Origin: Chrysaora quinquecirrha
Taxonomy: Eukaryota; Cnidaria; Scyphozoa; Semaeostomeae; Pelagiidae
Assembly (NCBI GenBank): GCA_014526335.1
Contig: JACTAT010000015.1
Coordinates: forward strand, 2,134,917-2,198,916
Direction: 5' to 3'
DNA: 64,000 bases
In this document: piece by piece, positions 36,201 to 47,000 of the stretch
Numbering within the stretch: the stretch's first letter is position 1
Layout of the letters: each line of letters opens with the position of its first letter
Translations under genes and position numbers: made by a program
The notes under the pieces: generated by a model
The model's input: the letters and a program-made list of their open reading frames with translations, nothing else
Told to the model about the DNA's origin: nothing
Database searches by the model: none

Positions 36201-39134
36201 TGCCAAGGGAAATGGAAATAAATATCCAGATAAAATACTAAGGAAGATTGAGCCAGGAATAGCAAATGACTGCAAACTGAAAAAAATTGTTAAAGAAACA
36301 AAAATTGTTCAGACTCGTATACAAACCACGTCAAAATGAGATCAATAAAGTTGTTAATTCAAGACCAGATCCATAGAATTATTACATGAGTCCCAGTTAC
36401 CGTAGTTACCAACTTTGGCTGTTGTTGTTGTAAGAAAGCTGCTCAAACTGGGACTCATGGCTTTTGCATGCAAAAGGCGGCCACTCTGCCGAAAAGTCAG
36501 CGGAGCCCATCAGATTTCAGCACTTTATTTGCTGTATTTTTACTGGCTTATTACCTTCCTCCCACTCTTATTGTTATTCGATTTTGCGTCAGGTCGAAAG
36601 ATAGAACAACATGTAACCAATCAGTGAGCAGCAAAAGGAACTGGCGAATGCGACTTTCGGTGAAAACATTAGAATTTGGAAGCCTATTTCAATCTGAAAC
36701 TGGCTGCTTTTGAGGATTGTTAGATTATGAGTCTCAGTGTAGCGGATTTCTGTGGTTGTTAGTCGAGATTTTATGAGCGGAACTGACTCGTGTAATAAGC
36801 CTACCAGATCCATGTCTTATCCGAAGGGACAGGGAATTCACTTCCAAAATAGCCAAAATTAGATTTTGAATGCCATGCCCATTTCTAAGCTGCTATATTT
36901 TTAAACATTATCCCTCATCTGGACAAGAAATCTATTAAGAGGGGGTGTTTAGGGGGTGTGGAAACCGTAAAACCGCTCAAAAACCGTAAAACCTTGCGGT
37001 AGTTTGAACAAACACGTATGGCACGATGTTAAGTCTCCGTTTTCACAAAAATTGCACAGAATCCATTAAAACTCTAGGTTAGTAAACCTATGTTCACTTC
37101 ACGTATTTAAAGTTTTTCTATCATAAAAACTTTTGTTTTCATTGTCGGCTAACCTGTAGTTTCACTGAGTCGACATTAAGCTCCAAAATGCGAAATCTTA
37201 ATCAGAAACCCGAAAAATTATCCAGAAATGCAGTAAAACCGTTCACCGACGAGATATTGAAAGCAGAAAAACCACGTAATTTTTCGGCAAAAACGGAAAA
37301 ACCGAGCAAAAATATTGGCAATATAACAAACAGAAGTACCCTAGAAACCTAAACAGTTTACTTTATGCACTTTAGAAAAGGATACAAGACATATATAATG
37401 ACAAAAGCTGTAACAACTTGCATGAAATATTCATCTTTATAGTGTGAAAGCACTCTGCCGAGATCTTTGGCATCTTCTATGCTTTTTGGTAATTTCAATT
37501 TCTCCTTATCTTCCCTACAATAGACGTAATAATACCGTGCTACATAGAATGAATAAGCATGTACACGCAAGAAAAAAGATAACCAACTTTGAATATATAT
37601 TTTTATACATGTGCATCAATCTTTGTACATGCTGTGTCTTTGTATTGTATATAAAAATACTCTGAGCATATTTATATGACAATATCAAAGATTCCAAAGA
37701 TATCAATGTAGCTTTTTATAAGATTTTAATTTAAGCTTTGAGTCAAATTTAGTTAGTTTATTTAGTAAGTTTGTTAATTAGTAGAACTGTTGGATTATTA
37801 AATAGTCAGTTAGTTAGTTAATTACTTGGCTGGTTGATTAGTTAGTTACTTTCATACTTAAATAGTTTGTTAGTTAGTTAGTTAGTTAGTTCGCAAATTA
37901 ATTTGTTAGTTAATTAGTTAGTCAATTAATTGGTTAGTTACTTGGTAAGTTAGTTATTTACTTCATTAGTTAGTTAGGTGGTAAGTTAGTTCATTAGTTA
38001 GTCAGTTAATTAGTTAGTTAGTTAGTTAGTTAGTTACTTAGTTAGCTAGTTCGTCAGTAAGTTAGTTAGTTGGTTTGTTAATTACTTAGTAAATTAATTG
38101 GTAAGTTAGTTAGTTATTTGGTCATTGTCATAAACATACCTATCCATCTGAGGAAAATGCCAATAAACGAAGGATATAAGCACCAGAGCCAATGCAAATG
38201 ACAATGCCAATAACAGTAAGGACTGCTTTGTGTCATCTAAAATAGATGGAAACGTCACAGATTTGAAGGAAGTATACAATAGGTCAGGGTAGACTATTGA
38301 TTTAAGGGGCATAAACGTTAATGAGATTCAAATGCTTACAGCCATTGTCAACACTGATGCACTTGTAAAAGACCAAACAAAAACCCCAAATCTCTTGTAC
38401 ATTGCACCCCTGCCACTAGACTCATTGCATAAGTCAAGTCAAAGTTGTTGCTATTGAGTTGAATTGCTGTGCTGGATGCTGGAACCAAGTGTGCATTCCG
38501 TGTAGCCCACGCCGGAGATCTCCGGCGTGGAGTCTGAAACTATAGCAGCCTACTGGTATGGATCTTTAAAAAAACAATAACCTAGACTATTATTTCAATT
38601 ATAAAACAATAGAACTATTTAAAACCAAGCAGGAACACCGCGACGCAAAAAACAAAAGATAAACTATAGTTTCAATTAGAATATTTTTTTAAATAGATCT
38701 ATTGTTTCTTTTGGCGTGGAGTCGGCTTTGGTTGGCATATTCTCCGGCGTGGCGGTAACAAGGAATGCACCCTGGGCTGGAATATACCTACAGTAGTTTG
38801 TGCATCAAGAAAAATGCTCAATGGCGGTAACTGTGACTAATGAGTCTAACTGCCCCCCTCCCTAACCATTCATGATGTATAGCATTATGATTGCTGCTGG
38901 CACACTTGTGCTTGATAACAACTGAATTCCTCTTCCCTTGCAACCCACAATATTAAATTTCTTCTTCGAATTTTGAAAGCAAAGATCCTCACCATATTCT
39001 AAATCATTTTTCTCAACTTTTCCTGCCATTCCCAACGGATCTTTTGTTCCAGCTGTGAGGTCATTTCCTTCACGGTTGGGCCTAGGCCCATTAGCTTGCT
39101 TTAATTCTGGCCTTCTTTTAACAACTGATGCCAT
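33217..39134 (-). CDS. TMEM41B: TMEM41B, ER lipid scramblase (VTT/DedA family)
   Basis: Seven coding exons, right to left: 39134-38993, 38236-38140, 37514-37386, 36276-36183, 35132-35028, 34057-33919 and 33386-33217. They join in phase into 291 codons plus TGA, equal in length to human TMEM41B. Family signatures in order are LPKSIEDAKDLGRVLSHYKD (near 87-106), FAIPGSIFLSILSGYLFPFP (127-146), CSSVGASFCYVLSSLIG (155-171), LRITPFLPNWFINITAPV (204-221) and FLGVAPPSFGFISAG. Several membrane helices and a basic tail (KQMQKKLE) are seen. TMEM41B scrambles phospholipids in the ER membrane, is needed for autophagosome growth and lipid mobilisation, and works with VMP1. The disordered, charged N-terminus is the least conserved part, as in relatives. 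All splice phases agree and no defects are seen. Confidence 0.95.
35255..35600. repeat. Degenerate GATCATGG/GATCGC foldback repeat in a TMEM41B intron
   Basis: Phrases such as CGATCATGGCC, CATGGGACCGTCATGGG and CGCAGACGATCGCCGAC recur. The last resembles sequence in ARL1 introns near 6390 and 7935. It may be a decayed MITE; no ends could be fixed. Confidence 0.35.
36935..37330. mobile_element. Diverged copy of the AAACCGTAAAACCGC MITE family
   Basis: GGAAACCGTAAAACCGCTC and AAAACCGTAAAACC at the left and AGCAGAAAAACCACG and AAAAACCGAGC at the right match the copies at 2466-2665 and 56333-56553. It is longer and more diverged. It lies in a TMEM41B intron. Confidence 0.45.
37740..38120. repeat. 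Degenerate (GTTA)n microsatellite
   Basis: About 380 bp of GTTA/GTTAATTA variants in the TMEM41B intron between exons 2 and 3, ending about 20 bp before the donor side of exon 2. Confidence 0.75.
38490..38775. mobile_element. MITE with CCACGCCGGAGA arms
   Basis: Left arm GTGCATTCCGTG ... CCACGCCGGAGA pairs with right arm TCTCCGGCGTGG ... GGAATGCAC. The left arm is immediately followed by its own inverse, giving a perfect palindrome at about 38507-38530. It is in TMEM41B intron 1 and has no coding capacity. Confidence 0.6.
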
Positions 39135-39884
39135 TTTGAAGAAGTTTAAATAAACCAGAAGATTCTCGTACAAAAGTATAACAAAATTCAGGCTGAAAAT
39201 ATTAATATAACTTCATTTATTTGCTAATTTAATTTCAAAACGTAAACTTTGTCGACTTTACACCTATCAAACCATTCACTAGCAACAAATAACATGCACG
39301 AGCTTAGGGTTTATCAGCACAGCAGCGAGCGTGCGCAGCAAATGGAGCACAAAATTTTTTCCCAATTTATGATTTGCAATGCAACAGGAGCAGTAATTTC
39401 ATCTCATAAATGTAATGCTATCTTTTCTCACATTTATTAAATTGAAAATTGGAATTCTTTATTCAAATCCAGTTACAAAATAGTATCTAAAATAATTAAC
39501 AAAACAAACAAAGTCGAACGTATTAACTTAGTACTTAACATTATCTAAAGCCCCATCTAAAGTAACTAACAAATAAGTCAATCCAAAAAGTGAATAAAAA
39601 TTTGTTTAAACTTACAAAAAATGTCTTTTTCATGGTTAAAACCAGAGAATTATGAATACAGTACAAAAGAAGCTTAAGCAATACTGTTGGTTTTATTCAA
39701 AATGTTTCTGCTGTTTTTAGAGGTAGCCAATACAATGATATAAAGAATAAAGATAGAACAAACGAGCAAATACGAAATCGGGTTGGGCAACCATTATCTT
39801 GAAGAAGAACCAGCAAAGTAAGGTAAATTTGCCGTTTTTGAGTCTACTACTAGCCTAGGGCTACTCAGTCGATTTTACACTTTA
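39135..39884. promoter_or_regulatory. Upstream region of TMEM41B
   Basis: AT-rich spacer just before the minus-strand TMEM41B start codon; 5' untranslated region and promoter are expected here. No specific element or coding exon was recognised. Confidence 0.35.
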
Positions 39885-40106
39885 CCCCTGGTCTGGATGC
39901 ATACAGCATATAGCAGTGTGCAGCAATGCACGGCACTCATAACTACTGACCAGGTACCCATTTATACACCTGGGTAGAGAGAGACACATTTGTGTTAACA
40001 ACTTGCCCAAGGTTGTTATCTCTGCAACCACAAGTGGAAAGACCGTGGCTCGAACCCACAACATTCTCGTTGTGAGCCCAGCACGCTAACCACTGTGCCA
40101 CAGAGA
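39885..40106 (-). mobile_element. tRNA-derived SINE with conserved central domain
   Basis: On the minus strand the head reads TGGCACAGTGGTTAGCGTGC (A box) and GTGGGTTCGAGCC (B box). A body follows with AACCTTGGGCAAGTTGTTAA, ACCCAGGTGTATAAATGGGT and ACCTGGTCAGTAG. This arrangement and the central phrases are typical of tRNA-type SINEs found across animals. It looks nearly full length. Confidence 0.75.
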
Positions 40107-40429
40107 CCACAAGCAGACTGCAACAAGCAGAATGAAGAAAAGTTACTTCCAGAAAACGAACTCTTGAGGACTAAAAATTCTTGGTTTTATGGGAATAGAT
40201 TTTGAAGAGGCATTAGATATGTTTTCCAATTAAAGCGACCGAGGAAGCCTCGTCTTAGAGGTTCAGCATAATGGGGGGCAGTCACCTTTGATGGGGAGCA
40301 TACAAAATTAAGGCAAATTGGATATATAATCTACGATATAATATACCTAATTAATAAGGGTTATGGAAGTCCAATGGCCTATAAATCCCAGATAATTCTA
40401 CTGCGCCAAACCTAGTTAAAAATTGCGAG

Positions 40430-40670
40430 AAACATTGCGAAAACATCTCTGGACACACTTAAACACTTTTTTCGTCTGACACTCCTCAGAGTAAAGTAAA
40501 CATTAGAAATAGCCATAAATGTTCTGATTGGTGCATTTCGATCCTCATCTGGGTATACGTCTAGTCATTTGTTTCGGTCTGTTTCTCTGACGTGTATACT
40601 CTGAGGAGTGTCACACGAAAAAGCTTTCAAATATGTCCAGAGACGTTTCGGATGTTCCTCGCGGTTTTGA
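40430..40670. repeat. Internally deleted, folded copy of repeat C
   Basis: Left arm CTTTTTTCGTCTGACACTCC (about 40468) is matched inversely by GAGGAGTGTCACACGAAAAA near 40604. Both arms carry the repeat C end and the region between them has lost most of the body. Flanking ends TCTCTGGACA and TGTCCAGAGA also pair. Confidence 0.55.
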
Positions 40671-41041
40671 AATTTCGTACTACTCAAAACAAAAGTTAAA
40701 AGTATTTATTCAGCTTCATCGCAAACTTGTCAATTGTATAGACCAGCATGAAAGGAGCCAAAAAAGAGTTTTTGGGGTGTGCCCAGTTATTCTGTGAGGG
40801 CTGTAAGGCCAGAAAATTTAAGCAACTTGGAGGGCTGGACCAGAAGTCCAGTTGCTTTTTTAAAAAAAAGTGTAGACAAACTTGAGACAGTGGGATGTGG
40901 GCTGGATTTCGACTCTCTGCTTTCAAGCATACAAGTCATGTCGGGGTAAAAAGGTCTGGACGGCAGAGCCATGGAGGTGACCTACAGTTCGCCCTCTACA
41001 AAGCGACCAGCAGTTTTAAAAATTATTAAAAGTAATACCGT

Positions 41042-44000
41042 TCAGTCGAGATCAGAGTCATCTAAAACAAGGGAGTATTTGTCCAAGGGTTTCGGTAGGT
41101 AGTCTCTTTTGCGTAAAATGTCAACTTTTTTACGTAAAATGTCCTCAATGTTATTTTTCTGTGGTACAATGTTAGCATTTTTTGTCAAATGCTGTTTTAG
41201 GCCATCGATGTATTCATCTAATGGTGACGCGTCTCCATCGACCTCGTTTGCGATATTCTCTATAAGTTCAGACACAACCAAACTGTTAGCCTCGTTGTTA
41301 TTGTCAGTTTCTGGTTGAAGCAAACTTTGAACAACATCAACATTGGTGTGTTTATCATGTTTGGGATCCTCTTGAACTTTGGACCTGCTAACTCCATTTT
41401 CGATTTTCGTTTTCCAGTGTCGTTTGGGCAAATGAAACACCCCATTTCGCTCGTTAGTTGGAATTTTCTGAATCCTTGATGGCTGAAAATGTTTTTTTGT
41501 GGGCCCCAAGCGATTGTTTTTGCTTCATTTTGATTGGTTTACTGCTTCCACGGCTCCTTATATGGAATCCCTTCTTTTGTTCTCTCGAACCAATCACAGT
41601 CCTTTTGCTCAAATTACTTCTCGAAGTTGACTTTGCAGTTTTAATTTTTGTTATTTTGGAATTGATTTTCCTTGGTTTTTGTTGTTTTGTTCTTGTTTTT
41701 CCATTCATTCTCCCTCGTTTATAAAATTCAGAGACGCCACCATCGTTGTCGGTAAACATCGAAGTATCTCCAACCAATGGAGCTTCTTCCATTTCTACGA
41801 GAAATTAAACGTTTTAGCAATCATAATATATATTAAATATATTAACCAACAGATGAATTAATAAACAGTTATCAAGATGTATGCTGTAGCATTAGTTTTA
41901 GGCCCTGGCCAAACGATCAATCATTGTTGGTCCAACATTTGAGATTTGTATGTCAAGCAAAACATTTGACCGTTTGGCCTGGTCCAAAAACATTGCTTGC
42001 CCAACATTTTTGCTTGCGTCAAGCAAAAAATGTTTTGAACTTTTTCAAAAACATCACTTTACAAAGTTTGTTACTTTCTCTTGTCAAGCAATGTTTTTGT
42101 TGACGTGGTAAAACGGTCAAACAAATGTTGTAGAGCAAATTTAAAATGTTAGACGAACAATGTTTGATCGTTCGGCCAGGGCCTTAGGTTAAAATGTAAA
42201 AGAACAGTTTAACGATTTTCCTTTGATTGGTATTGGCACTGAGTTGTACGAAATTCGGGTAAGGCGGAGTAGGAGCTTGCAGAGCGGCATGTAACGGAGA
42301 ATTCAAAGCCTTGGCGAAATGATCAAACATTGTTTGTCAAACATTTGAAATCTACTTATCAAAAAAATGTTTTATGGTTTCGCTGGTTTGGCCATGTCGC
42401 AAAACATTGCTCGTCCAGCATCTTTTGTTGCTTGCGTATAGCTACAATGTTGTTGAACTTTTTCAAAAACATAGGAAAGGGTTGTAGGGGCTGACGGTTC
42501 GCGGTTCGGTTTACAGCATTTTTGGACGGTTTCACGGTTTCCGATCAGAAAATTAACGATTTTACGGTTTTGCCGATAGCCAGCGGTTCGCGGTTTTCAG
42601 CTCTTTTGGAGCCGGCTTCGGTCTTAAAAACAACGGTTTTACGATTTTCAGCAAGATTTCAGTTTCAGATATCAGAGGAGAAAAGTGACGTCGTTCAAAT
42701 CGTCTGTTGTTACTGCACTGACACACTTCAGCTCTGAACGAACTTTCTCTCTCCGAAATGGAATCGAGGTCAAACATGTTAAAGCGCGGGGAAGTATTTC
42801 GCTGCTACTTTCTGACTGGCTGGAAACGCCAGGGATATGGTGGGCAAATTTTTCCGTGTTTCATGTCGCCCAATTTGGCATTTCATTGTTTGTGACGATG
42901 CATTGCAAAAAGTATTGTTTGCCGACTGTAATCTGCTCTGAACTACCGAATAATCAAGGGGGGAATAATCGGGGATGGAAAGATTGTAAAAGTTTTATAA
43001 ACTTTGGGGGGGGTGGAATAAACGGGGTTGATTGAAAAATACAAAACCAATTGCTTTAGCATAACAGAAACTCTAGTGTTTAGCGGGGGGGCTTATATTC
43101 GAGGGCGGCTTATATTCAAGGGCGGCTCATATTTCATATTTTCTTGCTTCTATATTTTCTTGCTTCCATATTTTCTTGCTTCCATATTTTCTTGCTTCCA
43201 TATTTTCTTGCTTCCATATTTTCTTGCTTCCATATTTTCTTGCTTCCATATTTTCTTGCTTCCATATTTTCTTGCTTCCATATTTTCTTGCTTCTAAATT
43301 TTGTCTTTGAGTTGTACAAAACTTCAAAATCGCGATGAACAGCGGAATCATTCTCGGGCATACTTAAAAGCTTTTTTCGTCTGACACTCCTCAGAGTATG
43401 AACGTCACAAACAGACCGAAACAATAGACTAAGGCGGAATTTATACCAAGATGCGGCTCGAAATGCACCAATCAGAAAGAACGAAAGCTTAATTGGCATT
43501 GTGTTTTAAACACCAATCAGCTGGTTGGATACAGCGGGAAGACCAATAGAATTATTTGAAGAGTCCAAGGGAGAAAACGAACTCTTTCTGTCTACACAGA
43601 ACCGGCCTTTTTGGTTTTGATGTAGACAGATTCCAAAACCCTTAAGTGGAACAAAGGTCTTGCTTTGTCAATGATTCTTTGCCTTTGCAATCATGAGGGT
43701 GTTCTAATGTAGCCACAAGAGTGTGTGCCATGTATTTGTGTCTGAGGTTTTTCTTGAAAGCCATTTTTTGTGTGCGGAATTTTTAACTAGACCTTCCCCC
43801 ATTTAGGGTAAAACCCTACCTTTTTTGGGTTCGATTGTTATAATACATCAAAGTTGCATTTTTATTAAATTCGATAACAACGGCAAACAGAGATGCAAAA
43901 ACCCTGCACACCTACACACCTGGTTTGGAGGAAGTTTTGGCTGAAAAGGAAGGTTTTGTGGTAAAATGACGTTTTATATTTTGCTACAACTAATTCAAAT

Positions 44001-47000
44001 GCGGACAATAAATCACGAATAAAATACCTTGAATTGTAAAAATTTATTGAAACTGTATGCATTTGCTTTGGGCTGCATTTCAAAAGTAATCAAAGTAGAA
44101 AAGTCAGGCTCGATTGGTCAATATAATAAAAGAAGGAAAATCTATCTTGTCAACCCTTTGTAGATCCCTACAGTACGGTGATATCCTTCAGCTTGGAAAG
44201 TTGGAATCAATTTAGCCTCCCTGATTGCCACCTTTGTTACGCTTTACACTAAAACATACAAGCGACCAGGGAATGTCCCTATGTACATGTTTTTGTCCCG
44301 TGCGTGCAGGAGTCTGTCTGGCTGTTTTTCGGCAATTTTATATCATGTTAAAATGAGGAAGGTTGGTTATAAACTTTCAGGTTCGGAGGAAGGTCAATAA
44401 CTTTTTGCAACTCTGACGGCAAGCTATCCCTTTGACCGTTCTCTCCGGAGACTTTGCCACCCATATTTTTGTGGGAAGATAACTCTAACACCAATATTTT
44501 TTGGTGCACACTTTTAGGTGAACCCAAATTTTTGGGTAATAATTTGACCGAAAATTTGTCACTACCCCCATGGAAGCTTATGTCCATCAGAAGACAGAAA
44601 AGTTACAAGAAAACAAAGGGGATCCCCTTGGCAGGACTAGGCGTAAATGCTCTCACATACCATCAGTAATCTGCTGCGGATAATTCCCTTCCGTCATTCC
44701 CATTCCAGTTGGAGCAGCAGCACTCATGCTATCCATAGCGAGACCAGTCTTAGAATATTGCTTCAATCCCGCCAAATCCAAAGCGAGGATGTCATAATCA
44801 GAAACGTGGTTGATTGGTACATGATGTGTCACGTGAATATCCTCAGCAACTTGAGCGTGATGATCTTCTGGGACCACAGGGTGTCCAACAGCAATATTCT
44901 CATCATTGTTTGTGTTTGATTGTAACGCTGAGTTAATTCGACTGTTTTCATTGTCCATCAGAGCAATGTTTCCAACCACAGTAACTGGCTGTCCTTCACT
45001 TATCAGTGAGTTTATCAATGGGTATTTCTGTGTCTTTCCAGGGACGTGATGTGCTGCTTGATCAAGAGAAGTATCTGGATAAAAGAAAAATGTGAAATAA
45101 GAAGTGCTAAAAAGTGGGCCGCAGAAACTTCCCTATGTGATAAATTTAGAATGAAAGGACCTACCTATCTGAGGATGAACACCATCTATATCATGCGACC
45201 CGTAGATCTGATTCGAGAACGGATTCTGCTCCATAATCTGTAAATTTCCACCGGTATCTCCAGCTACCTTAATACCGTCGCTATTCTCAATTTTCGGTGG
45301 TGACTTGGGCTTGTTTAACTCAGCAATCAACCGTTGAGCATCTTCTGGAGGTATCTTTGCCAACTGCTGACTCTCGTAGTCTTGTCCATTTGAAAACGAA
45401 CCAAGAGTCGCGATGGAATCACTAACCGGGTCTTGCATTTGTTTAGGTCTAGAATGCTGCAACGGAGTATCTTCAATTTTCTCTGAATGAGTCTGACCCA
45501 TTTCTTTCAAGGAATTCAATATATCTTCATCACTTAAATCTTCATTTGTCTTCAACCTAATAATCTTTATCTTCCCGTGTCCATCGAACTTGTCTAGTAT
45601 ATTTTCCATACCAACATTTCCATAACTCTTGTCATCTTTTCCGTCGGTCTTAGGTTTATCCAAAATGCTACCCATTTCAACATTGATTCCTTTCGCAGCT
45701 GTTAACATTGAGATTAAATCATTCCCTGTTTTGTTCTCTTTCTGTGTATGAGCAGCAGTATTGGATGGCATATTAGCAGTATTCGACTGTTCAGACATTT
45801 CGTCATCCAAATCAATAGTTGGGCCTATCATGCTCTGGGTATCGTCTCCTTTGCTTTTCAAATCATGTAACATTTTGTGCGACGCCTCTGGGCCTAAGTC
45901 TAATTCTAACTCACTGTTCTCACTACTTCCTTTTATCCTGCCTACTTCCCCAGCACTGTATGACTTATGCAGGTCATCCCATCCGTGTATCAAATGCGAA
46001 GGCTGGTGACTTTTTAACGGTTCAACTCCGAGATTGTCTTTATCAGCAGTTTTGTTGGTAATTTGAGATGTGCTGCCTGACGAAGGCTCATCCTGATCAA
46101 TTTTAAACGCGCATGGTGGGTCTTTCAAATGCGAGTCTGTGTTTGCTGTAGTAAAAATTAACAATGAATTAGGCCTTGGTCAAAAATTAAACATTGTTGG
46201 TCAAATATTAGAGATTTTGCTTGACAAACAATGCTGGACCGTTTGGCCACGTTGCAAACATTGCCTGGCAAGTAGAATTCCTTCAGCAAAAACAATGAAG
46301 AATTAAAGAAGAATCAAAGAAGAATCAAAGAAGAATCAAAGAAGAATCAAAGAAGAATCAAAGAAGAATCAAAGAAGAATTAAAGAAGAATTAAAGAAGA
46401 ATTCAAAGAAGAATCAAAGAAGAAACAAAGAAGAATCAAAGAAGAATCAAAGAAGAATCAAAGAAGAATCAAAGAAGATTCAAAGAAGAAAAGAAGAATC
46501 AAAGAAGAATAAAAAGAAAAGAAGAAAAGAAGAATCAAAGAAGAATCAACAAAGAATCAAAGAAGAATCAAAGAAGAACCAAATAAGAATCAAAGAAGAA
46601 TTAAAGAAGAATCAAAGAAAATTCAAAGAAGAACCAAAGAAGATTCAAGAAGAATCAAAGAAGAATCAAAGAAGAATCAAAGAAGAATCAAAGAAGATTC
46701 AAAGAAGAATCAAAGAAGAATCAAAGAAGAATTAAAGAAGAATCAAAGAAGAATCAAAGAAGAATCAAAGAAGAATCAAAGAAGAAACAAGGAAGAATCA
46801 AAGAAGAATCAAAGAAGAAAGAAGAATCAAAGAATCAAAGAATCAAAGAAGATTCAAAGAAGAATCAAAGAAGAATCAAAGAATCAAAGAATCAAAGAAT
46901 CAAAGAAAGAAGAATCAAAGAAGAATCAATGAGAATAAAAGAAAATCAAAGAAGAACCAAAGAAGAATCGATGAATCAAAGAATTAAAGAAAAATCAAAG

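Noticed and set aside
43028..43499. Phe/Leu-rich and Lys/Glu/Gln-rich frames
   Set aside because: By-products of the 16 bp TTCCATATTTTCTTGC minisatellite; the flanking part is repeat C.
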